This document shows positions 23,161 to 33,829 of a DNA stretch of 64,000 nt, piece after piece; within the stretch, counting starts at the first letter, position 1; each line of letters starts with the position of its first letter. The DNA is from Lasiosphaeria ovina (taxonomy: Eukaryota; Ascomycota; Sordariomycetes; Sordariales; Lasiosphaeriaceae), in contig JAULSN010000005.1 in the NCBI GenBank assembly GCA_033439765.1, positions 992,001 through 1,056,000 of the forward strand. Reading direction: 5' to 3'. Under the pieces are notes generated by a model. It worked only from the letters and a program-made list of their open reading frames with translations, had not been told where the DNA came from and searched no databases. Both the position numbers and the translations under genes were made by a program.

Positions 23161-23934
23161 GGCAGATGCAGGTTTGTATATTAGACTGCTGTATTCAACG
23201 GAATCCAAAAAAATGGTGCTGAATTGGAACACTTCAAAACTTGGCATAATCAATTGAGGGCTGCTTTTGTACGAGAGTATAATACGGAAGTGCCGTGGCT
23301 CATCACTGTCCTGCGGCTTGCGCTTCTCCACGCCGAGCGCTAAATCAAGTGATGCTGCGCCGAGCTACAAATATGCTTGCATCTGAAAGTGAAAGCAATG
23401 CAAGATAAATCACCTCAAAGCCCCAAGCCCATGCGCCGCGCATTGAGCACCCATTGGCTGCCATTACCTCCGCATTATGTGACGTGTATAAAGCCAAGCC
23501 GGCCCAAGCCGGGGAGATGGCTGATGTGGCGCTCCACTCTCAATCATAAAAGAGATTCCCATGCAGATCGCCCAGATGGACACGGCGTTTCCCGGCAGCC
23601 AAGCAGCTCACCGGGAAGTTGCTGTCTAAACACCCACTTGGCGGCCCCGCGAGTGCAACGTGGAGGCGCTCGTGATAGGCCTCGCATCCCGCGTTCGGGC
23701 GCGGCGCCAACTTGGCAAGCGGGCAGTGCCTGCCCAACAAGGCACAAGCCGGAAAGGAAAAAAAAAGAAGGAAATACAAAACGGACACACTCTTCTCCTC
23801 CGCCGCGAGAGGGGTTGCGTTTTCTTTTGCACTCTGGCGGTTCAGTCTTGTCTTGTCTTGCTCGCTCATCACCACAAGGGACCGAACAAACATCAGCAAG
23901 GCACCTCACAAAGCCACAACACACACCGAGCACC
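23161..23934. other. Intergenic / promoter of a small secreted protein gene
   Basis: About 770 bases. A TATAAA word lies at 23487 within GACGTGTATAAAGCC. A purine run at about 23755-23780 and a pyrimidine-rich leader precede the ATG at 23935. No other gene is supported. Confidence 0.4.
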
Positions 23935-24123
23935 ATGTGGTCCAAAGTCCTTGCGCTGTCACTCTGCGCGTTCGCGGCGCTCGCGTCGGCCCAGTACACG
24001 GGGCCGTGCTCGCAGTCCAACTGCGGCGCGTCGGGCCAGGTGTGTCCGCGGGCGTACCTCTGCGTGCCGTGGCCCAGCTTCGATCCCGCGCTGCGCAAGG
24101 GCTGCACTTGCAGCACTGCTTAG
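23935..24123 (+). CDS. Small secreted cysteine-rich protein (effector-like)
   Basis: A single exon of 62 residues. Residues 1-19 form a clean signal peptide (KVLALSLCAFAALASA, cut before QYTGP). The mature part of about 43 residues has six cysteines (GPCSQSNCG, QVCPRAYLCVPW, GCTCSTA), enough for three disulfides. It ends seven residues after the last cysteine pair begins. It is too short for CFEM or hydrophobin patterns, which need eight cysteines. Small size, secretion and cysteine content fit an apoplastic effector or antimicrobial peptide, but no family is recognised. It lies downstream of a secreted mannanase on the same strand. Confidence 0.7.
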   Translation: MWSKVLALSLCAFAALASAQYTGPCSQSNCGASGQVCPRAYLCVPWPSFDPALRKGCTCSTA

Positions 24124-24730
24124 GATGGGTTGCCACTGGATGAGGTAAGACTAAGTGACAGCCGTTGTCTGCGATGGGATGTGCTGACAGTGGCGAAGGT
24201 AGCAGCGCCGACACGTCGTCAGGGTTTTGGATGGGGTGGGCGGGGAGATGATGGACGTTGCACAATATGTGAGGATATGGCTATAGACACAGGCATGGCT
24301 CTTTGCTTGTTTGTTGCTCTGTTGGCTTGGTTCACGGCCACTCTGGCTGTCTGTATATAGAGCCACTCCCGTCTCTTCCCACCCCCTGCCCGAGTTGAGA
24401 AAGACATTCTCGAACTGCCTTAATTCTTGGCGTAAATTCAAAGTCTCTCTCGGGATGTCGACTGCATGTTCCCAATATCCATTCCTCATCTTCTGACGAC
24501 TCTACTATTCTTTGGACAGATAAGGCTGGAGGCATGCACCCTGCAGAGGAGGATGATCGGTGTGGGTCCGCGACTCTACACGCATCCCCGCCGTGGTGTA
24601 AACATACCCGCGATGCGCACCCTTTTCGGAGCCTAGCTGAGCAGATATAACCCGCAGAGCCTCCCCTGGCCAGCTTCGCCCTCACCCCCCCGGAGTCACC
24701 CCTCAAGCAACCACTCATCCACCTGTCACG
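24124..24730. other. Intergenic, possible promoter
   Basis: About 610 bases. A GATATAA box at about 24643 and a C-rich leader lie just upstream of the next start. Nothing else is recognisable. Confidence 0.4.
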
Positions 24731-25657
24731 ATGGCATCACCGCCCCCCAGCAGCCTAACCACAGGCCACGCCGTCCGGCTCGCTGCACGCTTGAAAGCCT
24801 TGACGGGGCCAACAGCGGGCCTCACGCCATCGTACCTGCAAGCCAACCTGATCGTGCTCCCGTCGCAGTACGCAGCCGACTTCCGGCTGCTGTGCGCGCG
24901 CAGCCCGGTCCCGTGCCCGCTGCTCGCCGAGTCGTCCCGTCCGGGCGCCTTCCGCTCGCTGCGGTCGTACGTCTACCCACCTAGTAACACCAACGCTCCC
25001 TCCCCGTCCCCACAACCACTGGTCCTCGCAAAAGACATCGACCTGCGCACCGACGCGCCGGGCTACCGCGTCTTCCGCGACGGCCACCCCATTACCCCCA
25101 CGGACACAGACCCGGCCGATATGACATCACCGCCGCCTGGCACGCCGCCGACCACGTCGGCTTCCCGATCGGATGCAGCTTCAGCTTCGACGTGGCGCGC
25201 CACGTCGCACAGGACCGCAACGTGCCCATGTACCGCGCGGCGCGTACCCCGCTGCTGCCGGCCGGCGTGTTCGTCGGCGGCGGCGTGCACGTCGTCAGCA
25301 TGCGGCCGTGCCGCGCGAGCGAGATTGAACGAGTGCGCGCCGTCACGCGGCAGTTTGGCGCTCGCACCGCACGGCGAGCCGCTGGCCTGGGGTGCGGTTG
25401 CGGTGTTGAGGATTAGCGATATACAGTGCCCGGAGTCGGGGGGTGTGCCGTTGACGGGTGGCGGGAGCAGCGCATTTGGGGAGGGGGTTGAGGAGGATGG
25501 GGAGAAGTATGTGCCTGTGTTTTGGGGGTGTGGCGTCACGCCGCAGGAGGCGGTGGTGTGTGCGAATTTGAGCGGGACGGTTATGGGGCATGCGCCGGGG
25601 TGTATGGTTGTGTTGGATGTGACGGATGAGGAGGTGTTTGCTGTGAAAGGGGTGTAA
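24731..25657 (+). pseudogene. DUF1445 / D-glutamate-cyclase-like gene with two frame breaks
   Basis: The open frame 24731-25657 stays open for 308 codons, but its middle is read in the wrong frame. Residues 1-120 match the family (TGHAVRLAARLKALTG, APGYRVFRDG). From about 25095 to 25365 the family continues one frame over: ADHVGFPIGCSFSFDVA, NVPMYRA, VVSMRPC. The original frame then resumes with HGEPLAWGAVAV and ends with PVFWGCGVTPQEAVV and HAPGCMVVLDV. Two compensating single-base events, one near a run of cytosines at about 25091, would explain this. No introns with matching splice sites are visible. The intact family converts D-glutamate to 5-oxoproline. The gene is either a recent pseudogene or carries base errors. 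Confidence 0.75.
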
Positions 25658-25953
25658 AGGGGGTTGTTGTTGACACGCTTTGTTGTGTAAAGTATGCAAG
25701 TGTCGGATCAACAGCAGGGCAAACACAGGTTGGTTAAAGTATATTGGAAATGAGGAGGTGGGCGTGAGAAGCCTTGCTAAAAGACACCTCTCTACAATAC
25801 ACATTCTGTCAACGCTCATCAATGCAAGACGTTGTATAAAGGAAATGGTATTACAATTCTCAACTATGTTCTAATACATATGGAGTTAAGCAGAAGCAGA
25901 GTGTCGTTATCATTTACAATGAGCCCCTTTTACCCCAGTCCACCCAGACCCAA

Positions 25954-27096
25954 TCAGAAGCACGCCTTGACCGCCTTAACCACCGTCTTGACCGTCTTCA
26001 CCACAGACTTGGCCGCGCCCCAGACGCGGCGGACGCGACTCTTCTTCTTCTTCGGCCGCAGCAGGTCGGGGTGCTTCGGGGGTGGCGGGAACTCCAGCTT
26101 CGGTGGCTTGTGGTCCTGATCCAGGGGCGGCTTGTGATCCTGCTTCAACGGCTTGTGCTTCTCGTCAAAGTCGTACGGCGGCGGATCCGTCGGGCGCTTC
26201 TGCAGCTTCTGCGGCGGCGGCTTGGGCCCGCCGGGCTTGGCCGTCGCCTGCGGCTTGATGTTGTTGACGTATTTGACCCCGCCGACGTACTTCAGCCCGG
26301 CAAAGCTGAGGCTGGGCGACGCGTGCACGCGGCCGTGGTGCCACGTGTAGTGCTTGCCGTCGTTGCCTTTGTACGGCCCCCGGATGAAGAAGGTGCTGGT
26401 CGGCCCCTGGTCCGGGTGCGCGTAGTTGTTGAGGATGGTGACGGACTCCATGCTGATGTTCTGGATGTGGTGTATGCGTGTCACCGCCTTCCGGATGTTG
26501 CTCGCGATTGACATGGCAATGTAGTGCCACATGGCGTTGCGCACGCCGTACCCGTTGGCGATGAAGACTTGGCTGCCAGTGGCTATTTGCCCGGCTATCC
26601 AGTCGTAGTCGGACTTGAAGAGAATGCATTTCTTGGCGTGGAGAAAGGACATGCGCTTCGTCTCTTTCTTGTAGATTACCACCGCGCAGCTCTCCACCAT
26701 GTTCTTGGTCCACAGGCCAAGCGTGCGGGAACCATTGACGGATATTCTGGATACTCGGTGTCCCTCCTCGACGAGAGTGTACTTGGAGAAGTCAATCTGG
26801 ACAGGTGGGTCGATGTGCGGCGCCCATATATCGGGCCGGGCAGCCGCGCGGTGGACTGGGTTGTGTTGTACCATTGCGGTGATACAGTTCTGGCTGCAGC
26901 AGCCCTGTCGAATTCTTGCACCAAGCAATGGGCCCGAGCACGAGCTCGAGAAACGTCTTTCGCGCGAGCCGTGGTTTGCTGGTGACGAAAGGTGGTAGCA
27001 ATGGGGACGTGCTGCGTCGGGATCATCTTGCATCTTATGGTGGCTGTTTCCCAAACACTGACTGATGGTAGCGTTTTGGCCCTTGGCCTCGGCCAT
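25954..27096 (-). CDS. Hypothetical protein with possible CheD/CNF-type cysteine-histidine signature
   Basis: Minus strand, one open frame of 380 residues from the ATG at 27096; the ATG at 26874 (306 residues) is an equally good start because the first 74 residues look unlike the rest. The core, about 105-270, holds TKNMVESCAVVIY followed 16 residues after the cysteine by FLHA. Then comes a compact mixed domain up to GPYKGNDGKHYTWHHG. The tail is rich in proline and in repeated DHKPP words and ends in a very basic stretch (RPKKKKSRVRRVWG, then an amphipathic VVKTVKTVVKAVK helix). No signal peptide is seen. A Thr-Cys-His arrangement of this spacing occurs in CheD and CNF-like glutamine deamidases, but overall similarity is unproven. 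Confidence 0.6.
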   Translation of the reverse strand: MAEAKGQNATISQCLGNSHHKMQDDPDAARPHCYHLSSPANHGSRERRFSSSCSGPLLGARIRQGCCSQNCITAMVQHNPVHRAAARPDIWAPHIDPPVQIDFSKYTLVEEGHRVSRISVNGSRTLGLWTKNMVESCAVVIYKKETKRMSFLHAKKCILFKSDYDWIAGQIATGSQVFIANGYGVRNAMWHYIAMSIASNIRKAVTRIHHIQNISMESVTILNNYAHPDQGPTSTFFIRGPYKGNDGKHYTWHHGRVHASPSLSFAGLKYVGGVKYVNNIKPQATAKPGGPKPPPQKLQKRPTDPPPYDFDEKHKPLKQDHKPPLDQDHKPPKLEFPPPPKHPDLLRPKKKKSRVRRVWGAAKSVVKTVKTVVKAVKACF

Positions 27097-27617
27097 TTCA
27101 GGGGTGCGGCGGCCATTATAGCGGCGATGCCCAAAACACCGCTTTCCGCGGCCTAGCGCACCACTGGTCGCGGCACAGCACTTCTGCGGACTACGAGTGG
27201 CACAGCTGCATGCTCAAAGAAGGGGATATGTCAAAAGGCGAGACAGCCTTTTTGTACTTCATGAAGGCGATAATCTGCATTCACCAGTGCCAAAATCCGT
27301 CTTTGTTCCCCGGGCGATGACGGCGCAGACCGCAGCCGGGAGATACTGGCGCCATCACGGGCCGCGGCGGTCCGGGGGTTTGGAGACGTCAGAGCGTTGG
27401 TCCCCAGGGATGCGGCCCTGCGGCGTGAGAACTCTAAACCGGGTGTCAGGTAGTGGGGTCTGAGACTCGGCCCAACATGGACACGGACTAATCATTCCCA
27501 TGTGCTCGACTCGGTCCGGCCAGCGTCCGGCCGCTCAGAAAACACGGACTAGGGGCGCCGTTTCAGCCTTAACGGGATTAGTATTATTTCCTCGGACTGA
27601 AAAGTTTGGCGGCGTAC
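27097..27617. other. Intergenic up to the transposon end
   Basis: About 520 bases between the orphan gene and the mariner terminal repeat. No gene or clear repeat is seen. Confidence 0.4.
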
Positions 27618-28895
27618 AGTGGAAGGCGAAATGGGTGTCGCTGAATTTTTAGTTAACTTTTTTAAGGAATGCGGGGGAGGCCTGTGGCTTATGTGGCTTG
27701 GCAAGATTGCACTTGTACTGTAGCGGGGAGGTACCGAGGGAGCAATAGCTAACACAGCCAAAACTGGTCCACTGCTGACTTGTCTAAAAGGTGGCCCATT
27801 TGCCCTCCCCACCCTGTCTTCCCCATCTTCTCCCTCTTCTTCCCTCTCCAAGAGTCAGCATTTTCTGTGTCAGCTGTAGCCATGGCGCCACAACTGGATG
27901 ATGCACAACGTATTCTGATTAAAACTTTGCTGACACAAGGATTTGACACCCATCTAATAGCCTTCAATGTCCCGTGCACTATACGCACCGTCCAGAGAAT
28001 CCGTCTCGAGAGACAACAGTCGAATATGCCCGCCCAAAGAACTACCCGCGTCGGCCGCTGTAGCTGCATGACAACGCCTCTGCAGGAAGCCCTCTGCAAT
28101 ATGCTAACCGAACAGCCGTACCTGTATCGATGCGAGATGGCGGACTTCCTTTATCGCAACTTTGGAAGAAGAATATCAGAGCGATCGATCGGTCGGACCT
28201 TACGATCAATTGGCTGGACGAGGAAAACGATCCGCCGCATCGCACAACAACGAGATGCTGACCTTCGAGATCACTATCTACATAGAATATCGTAGTACAA
28301 GTCCTACCAGCTTATCTTTGTTGATGAATCTGGCTGCGATAGAAGGGCGGGATACCGGCGTTGGGGGTGGTCTCCAAAGGGCTCCTCCCCAGTCCAGGTT
28401 ACGAAATTTGGTCGTGGAAAAAGATGGCATATTCTTCCAGCATATACGTATGATGGCATCCTGTTAAGGCGAGTATATCAAGGATCAACAGACAGCGACG
28501 TATTTGAGGACTTTATAGCCCAGTTGCTACACCACTGTGGCAGATACCCAGAGCCAAAATCCGTGATTATTATGGACAACGCCTCTTGGAACCATTCAGA
28601 GAAGACCCTACGGATGTGCCGAGACGCAGGAGTCGTATTAGAGTTCCTATCACCATACTCACCTGACTTCAACCCTATTGAGGAGTATTTTGGGGTGCTT
28701 AAGAAATTCATTAAGAAAAAGTGGCACGAGAACGAAGACTATATTACAAGAGAGTTCCAAATGTTTTTAGAGTGGTGCGTCGATGTAGTTGGTGACTGTT
28801 GGAATCACCAGGGTACCGGTACTGGAATCAACAGATGCGCTGCGCGCCGTAAGCTGGTGGTTCAAGTGATGGATTCGTTGTGTGTGTTCTAGATC
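27618..28895 (+). mobile_element. Tc1/mariner-type DNA transposon, 5' end present, 3' terminal repeat not found
   Basis: The left end starts at TA-CAGTGGAAGGCGAAATGGG (27616 onwards), the classic TA target plus terminal repeat. A second, inverted copy of the same end lies at 43955-44104, which confirms the boundary. The transposase frame follows 260 bases inside. No complementary right end is seen in the 300 bases after the transposase stop, so the element is probably truncated on that side. Confidence 0.75.
27882..28892 (+). pseudogene. Tc1/mariner-family transposase interrupted by one stop codon
   Basis: The reading frame runs from the ATG at 27882 to 28892 (337 codons), broken only by TAG at 28293. 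The N-terminal part is a paired-type helix-turn-helix (LIAFNVPCTIRTVQRIRL; then RRISERSIGRTLRSIGWT). The DDE catalytic core follows: LIFVDESGCD (first Asp), SVIIMDNASWNHS (second Asp), and SPYSPDFNPIEEYF with the final acidic residue. The stop sits just before YKSYQLIFVDESG, where CAG would fit. A CAG-to-TAG change is what repeat-induced C-to-T mutation makes. Everything else is intact, so the loss appears recent. Confidence 0.85.
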
Positions 28896-29142
28896 TATTG
28901 CCCTGAGCGGGTGGCCGAAGGCCGCTATATATATCTGGCCCTGCGCCACCACAGCCATAGTGTGGCTGGGCCGAAGAGCTCCTTGACTGATGTGCGCGTT
29001 GTTCCAACAGTGACGATGCTGGCATTGCGGAAAGCCACTTCCGCCACGCAGGAATTTCTATCACACAACCCCCAGAATAGTTGCAAATACAGTATAGTGA
29101 CTGAAAACAGAATCTAAGGCTAAGAATACTTCCTATCGTGCT

Positions 29143-29403
29143 CTAAGGCTTCTTTACCTCCTGCTGGAATTTTTTAATGTTGCTCACGAACTGCAGTGCG
29201 ATGCCAGGCTTCACCCCGCCCTTGACCATCAAATCAGCAGCGGCCTTTGGGTGCTGCAGAATCGAATTCAGCTCCAGGAATTGATCCAATGCGAACTGAT
29301 TCGCAGCCTGCAGCGCCACTCTCCATCTGTCGCTCTCAACTTGCTGCAGAGTCCAGTTGCAGTACTCCTCGAGTTTGCCCATTCTATCGCCCTCTACACC
29401 CAC
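29143..29403 (-). pseudogene. Fragment of an unassigned, probably multi-copy fungal gene
   Basis: Minus strand, 86 residues in the track frame, open upstream to about 29480 without an ATG. The text is regular and helical (LEEYCNWTLQQVESDRW, then FLELNSILQHPKAAADLM and KPGIALQFVSNIKKFQQE) and ends at a natural stop. I recall this segment as the C-terminal end of the family whose N-terminal part lies at 37.2-38.2 kb, but no sequence here links the two. It lies 250 bases beyond the transposase and appears to be a stranded fragment. Confidence 0.4.
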
Positions 29404-29495
29404 AAGATCTTCACCAAGGGCCGTCTCGGCATGAAAAACGAGGCAAATTCCCTTATGAGCAAATGAATGGCGAGATGTCCTATACTAGCTCATAA

Positions 29496-29888
29496 TTACA
29501 GTCCTACCACCCGATTTCGTAACCGCTTGGTATTCCGTTGAATATTTCCACGTATTCCTACTCCTTTCTGCACTTCTACACCGTCCCAAGGTCCGGCTAC
29601 ATCTCCTCGCTCACGCCGGTCCGCTGGTTGGCCACCTCGCTTTCCAGTTCCCCTGGACCGTCTGAGTTTACCTGCTTCTAATATGTTCTTGAATTCAGGA
29701 AGCTGGCTTTTAGGAGCCCATGGCCAAACTGGAATATCCTTTGTCCAAAAGTCTGCAACCTTCTCCATCTTTCTAGGGTACTCTTCAGCCACATCTTCGT
29801 TTGAAAGGTATGGAAATTTAATAGCGAATTGCGTGAGCTTCGCAGTACGGAGCATGTCGCGGCTATCCCAGTGCATGGTGCCGCTCAT
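29496..29888 (-). CDS. Uncertain open frame, 130 residues
   Basis: Minus strand from the ATG at 29888. The first 80 residues are plausible coding (AIKFPYLSNEDVAEEYPRKM, then WTKDIPVWPWAPKSQLPEF). The remainder becomes Arg/Gly-rich and looks like read-through. No family is recognised. It sits in a repeat-rich block, so it may be the remnant of a larger gene. Confidence 0.25.
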   Translation of the reverse strand: MSGTMHWDSRDMLRTAKLTQFAIKFPYLSNEDVAEEYPRKMEKVADFWTKDIPVWPWAPKSQLPEFKNILEAGKLRRSRGTGKRGGQPADRRERGDVAGPWDGVEVQKGVGIRGNIQRNTKRLRNRVVGL

Positions 29889-32800
29889 TAGTACATTGGC
29901 TGGCGCTGGATCGACATGGCTACGCTGCTGCGCCTGAACTAGATCATCGCCCGGCTTACCTGTCCGAATGAAATTATAATGAATTCCTCGCTAGGTTGAC
30001 CGGCAGTTCACGTCTTAGTCTGCTTGTGAGCCACTTACAACCAGGCAACTCTCGTAATCACAGGTGGGGTAGTAGGGGCATTAGACGCCCGGCTACAAGT
30101 GCTAGAGTTTGGGAGAGCGCTTCCGCTATAAATGAGGAAAATCGTAGTTCTGCGCCTAGCTAACTAACTATTCTAGTTCTCTTTCTGCTCCTCCACTTTC
30201 TCCTTCTCTCCACTTTCTCCTTCTCCTCCACTTCCTGCTTCTCCTCTCTCTCCTCTTCCGATGGGAAAAGTCCCCAGATACTCCCAACACTAAAAGAATT
30301 TTAGCTCCAGTAAATCAGGGTTCTTGGGCCCCTTACTTACCTTCCGTGGCCATAGTCACCCAATATAATCGTCTTCATTCTGGCAATGGCAGAGAGTAAG
30401 TTGTCGGTTCACGAGATATATTTGATGGTCTTGTACACTTCCACAGAATTTATCTCTGGTCGAGTGGCGAGCGCAATTTTCCTCCTTAAATCAGTAGTGG
30501 CCATGAAGGTGTTACGTGAAAGCCCCCCAAGCGCCCCCGCCCCCGGGTCCGCTATCAGTTCGCTCTGGGCCCGCAACTCCTTCCCTGCCCAGACATACCA
30601 GAGCTTCTCGGCGCTAAAACTCTGCATAATGTAGACCTACCTTTGCCAACCCTAGCTTACCTTTGCCGATGGTGGCGGGGCAATGATGTGCGCCGCCACC
30701 GGGGTGGAATTTCTGCCGTCGTGCTTGCCGGGGTTGCTCTGCTCCGGGGAAAGTTCTCCCGTCAAGAAAAACAAACAATCCTGTGCGGACCGTAGCGCGG
30801 CTTTGTCATTCAAGTTGGAGGCATATTAAGCAATAGAGAGTTTGGCCGCTGCAAGTGTTTACAACGTTCGGCAGGCGCAAGTATGATATGGTCGAGGTTA
30901 TCATGCATGTTGTCAGGGTGGGGACTGACGCGCCGAGACAAGGGTTACTACAGTAGCGTATTTTTAGGTTCACTCCTACGTCTTTCCGTGCTGCAGACCA
31001 CGCCCGCCGAAAGCAGGCAGCCCGCTTAATTCTCCCACCTCCACCTGGGACAATTTGGTCCAGTCTTTTCTCCCACCGCTAGTTTTGGACATAAATTTGC
31101 GCTAGTGGTGCAGAGCCTCATGCAGACCTGCTGCTCTGTACCCCAGCCTAATTGAGGAGGGCACTGGCATGGAAACAAAGGGAATTTCGCTGTCTCGGGT
31201 CCCTTGCCGGGGCTCGTACCAAAATACCTTGTTACCATTCAGTTCCGAAATTATTCGTACTCGGTTGTCGGACTGGGTCTGCGGCCGCCCGGGATTCTTT
31301 AGCTTTCATAATACTGCTCGCTTCCAGAGCTTCGGGCGCTGGCTTGCTGGGTTCGCATCGCCGTTTGGAGTGTTTGGTGAATTGATCTCAGCGCAGCACT
31401 CTTGGAGCCCGGCGCCAGTTCGCACCCCACCTTTTATCGGCACGGGCCACCCACGCTTGCCAGCGCCTGCCACATCTCCTCTATTTCAGACCTAGAGTAC
31501 ATGAGGCAGGAAAAAGCATTTGTAGACCCGGTAAGGATTTGGGTGCCCTAATGGTGTCCAGTCGAAGTTTGCTAGGAATAAATACTTGCTTCTTCTCGCT
31601 CCCTCAGAAGATAATCTTACCCTCCTCCACAATTTTTGACCTGGTTGCTAGTTTCCGTATCCCTTGGAAGTTCTGAACAGAGGCCCCCTTGCCGAACACG
31701 GCCAGCTCCTCACGCCCGGCGTCAGCCCCGTAGCCGCTCTGTCCGGCGTGGGGAGGATGGTGTTTAGCAGGGGTCGGAGCCGGGGCATCACCTGTCGGCA
31801 GGCATGGTGGCTGTGTCGTGGTTTGGGGGCAATCCTTGAAAATGAAGTGGGATGTAAAATGCGATGAATGTGAGACGGGCAGATAGGTACCTAGGTAGGT
31901 AGGCTATCAAAGAGTCAGCTAAGAATACACGTCAACGGTGACATAGTTTGTTGGAGGCATCCCAAGATCTAGGTTAGCAATTAGCGCTTACCGTGGAGGA
32001 GAGCGGCTTACCTCGCATTAAACTTCCATGGTATCCCACTTGGAAGGTGGGACGCCAAGATCCCCGTAGAACATTTCTTGTGATTAACTCCCATTCTGGC
32101 ACCCTTTGTTTAGTGAGACGAATCTCGGCTCGCGAAATTTCCTTTTTTGTATCTCGCCCACGTGACATTGCTCATCTTTGCTCACCTTTGCTCACCCTAA
32201 TTGCCATTTTCGGCAGGTTGCGCCACAGCATGCTGAATTGCTTCAGCTCTAGCCGAGTGGCCCAGAATTGGTCCCCATATATAAAGATGGCCAAAATGGG
32301 CCCATATTCTTGAAAATGAATAGTGCAGTTTTTCGCTGGAGACTGAAGTTAACCTCTGCCCTTTAAGTCTCGCGCGCCTATACCTCCTGCAACCACTTGT
32401 TAGAAAGAAAGGGGTTCAGAGTCCGCTGACTGAATGCCTGGTACTGCCAGAGCGCCAGTGAGCCTCAGCCACCACGGTGACGAAGGTCGAACCCTACCAA
32501 TAGGTCTATAAAAGAAAGGGGTCTGGCTGCAAGCCAGAACCACAAGACAGATCACACAAGCAATACAATCAAGCCAGTTGCAACCCCATCAATTCCACAG
32601 ATTCCAGAGTGCAGTGTTTCTGACATCTTCCGGGACTTAACCGGCTATACTCAGAGCAGTTAATCTGTACCTTGAAGTAAAGTCAGTGCTATTAAAGTAA
32701 AGTATGTTGGCCGCTTTAGCCAGTTTAAAGGCTTGCTTATATAATTCTCTTTAATGTTCTGTTAACTCAGACGAAAAAGCTGGGAATGCGAAGGTTATTG

Positions 32801-33829
32801 TCACGGCCTGCACCCAAGTAGGGTTAAGACAAGGTCGCAAGGCAGGACGTCTAGGGCTGGGGTTGATATCAAGGATGAACAAAGAGGCAAGCCCTCTCAG
32901 ACGGGGGGTCACAACTGTCAATGAAGGCCGTTGTCACTATAATGCACAAGCGGACTTGTGCAGTAGGACACAGTGAGGTAGACTCAATGAACAATTGTAA
33001 TATTTGCGTGAGGAACCAAGATTCCTCCCGCCATCGTGGGCACGATGATAGCTATCTATATACAATGTGTCTCGCGAGGTCCCGAGGTCCCGAGCCTCCT
33101 GCTCCGGGACCCTGGGACCGATCGTACTGGCTTGGGGCCCCGAGGTCCCGAGCCATCTGCTCCGAGTCTTCGGGACCATCCTGGTTGGTCCTTGCCGGGG
33201 CTTGTGGGTCATTCCACCCCGGGCCTAATGATTGGCTATTCTAGTTCGTCTGTGCTCCCTCCTTAGGTCATGATTTGAGTCGTGATAGTTATATCTTAAG
33301 TCCGGCGTTTTAAGCCCCGCGTCAGAACTCCCAGCCAGGTTTGGCTTTTTTCGATTCAGGTTCTACTATCTTCACCCTAATTACTTTGTCTTCTTTTCTT
33401 AAAGGAAATACCAAATTAATGCACCAGGCCCTATATCAAAGCGGTGTCTTCTCTACTACTAAGAGTTATACCAGCAAAGCTAGCGCCCTTAAGCGCAAAG
33501 CCAGCGTCCTAACCGCCGGAACGGTTAAATGTCGCTTATAAGGCTTTCATAAAAACAACTTGAGTAGCTGTAAAATAATGAACATGGCACTTTGGATGCG
33601 CGATGGAAAGCGATGTTGGGTGTGTGGAACGTCAAGCACCTAAGTTGGTGTCTCTATCAGGATAATGACAGGAGGCCAGCGCCAATGTTTGGTAACGCCA
33701 CCAGTTGTAAGTACATCCCCGCCGTCCCCGTCCACGGTTCAAGAAACTATCATCATTCTTGCATCCCCTAGCAAACGCAGTCACACCAATACCTCCCCTG
33801 TTTCCACAACCCTACCCAGACCAAACACG
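29889..33829. other. Gene-poor, repeat-derived block of about 3.9 kb
   Basis: No supported gene. Contents: a pyrimidine-rich simple tract at 30178-30260 (repeats of CTCCACTTTCTCCTT), an LTR-like stretch around 32398-32710, and an imperfect direct repeat of about 40 bases built on GAGGTCCCGAGCC at about 33075-33185. Short open frames elsewhere have no family signal. Confidence 0.45.
32398..32710. repeat. Possible solo LTR remnant
   Basis: Starts at TGTTAGAAAGAAAGGGG. It has a TATAAAAG box at 32506, a repeated AAAGAAAGGGGT word before and after, and a downstream leader-like A/C-rich stretch typical of an LTR R-U5 part. Neither the right border nor a target duplication could be defined and no second copy is present in the window. 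Confidence 0.3.

Noticed and set aside
22006..23331. A 441-residue minus-strand open frame over the mannanase gene.
   Set aside because: It is a GC-rich antisense shadow; the plus strand encodes all GH5 motifs with proper introns.
32440..32520. A GGTTCGA-like B-box on the minus strand that could mark a tRNA gene.
   Set aside because: No matching A-box, acceptor stem or cloverleaf could be drawn; no convincing tRNA was found anywhere in the window.
32798..33330. A TGTCACGG-starting stretch that resembles the left end of some fungal LTRs.
   Set aside because: No matching right end, target duplication or second copy was found, so no element was called.
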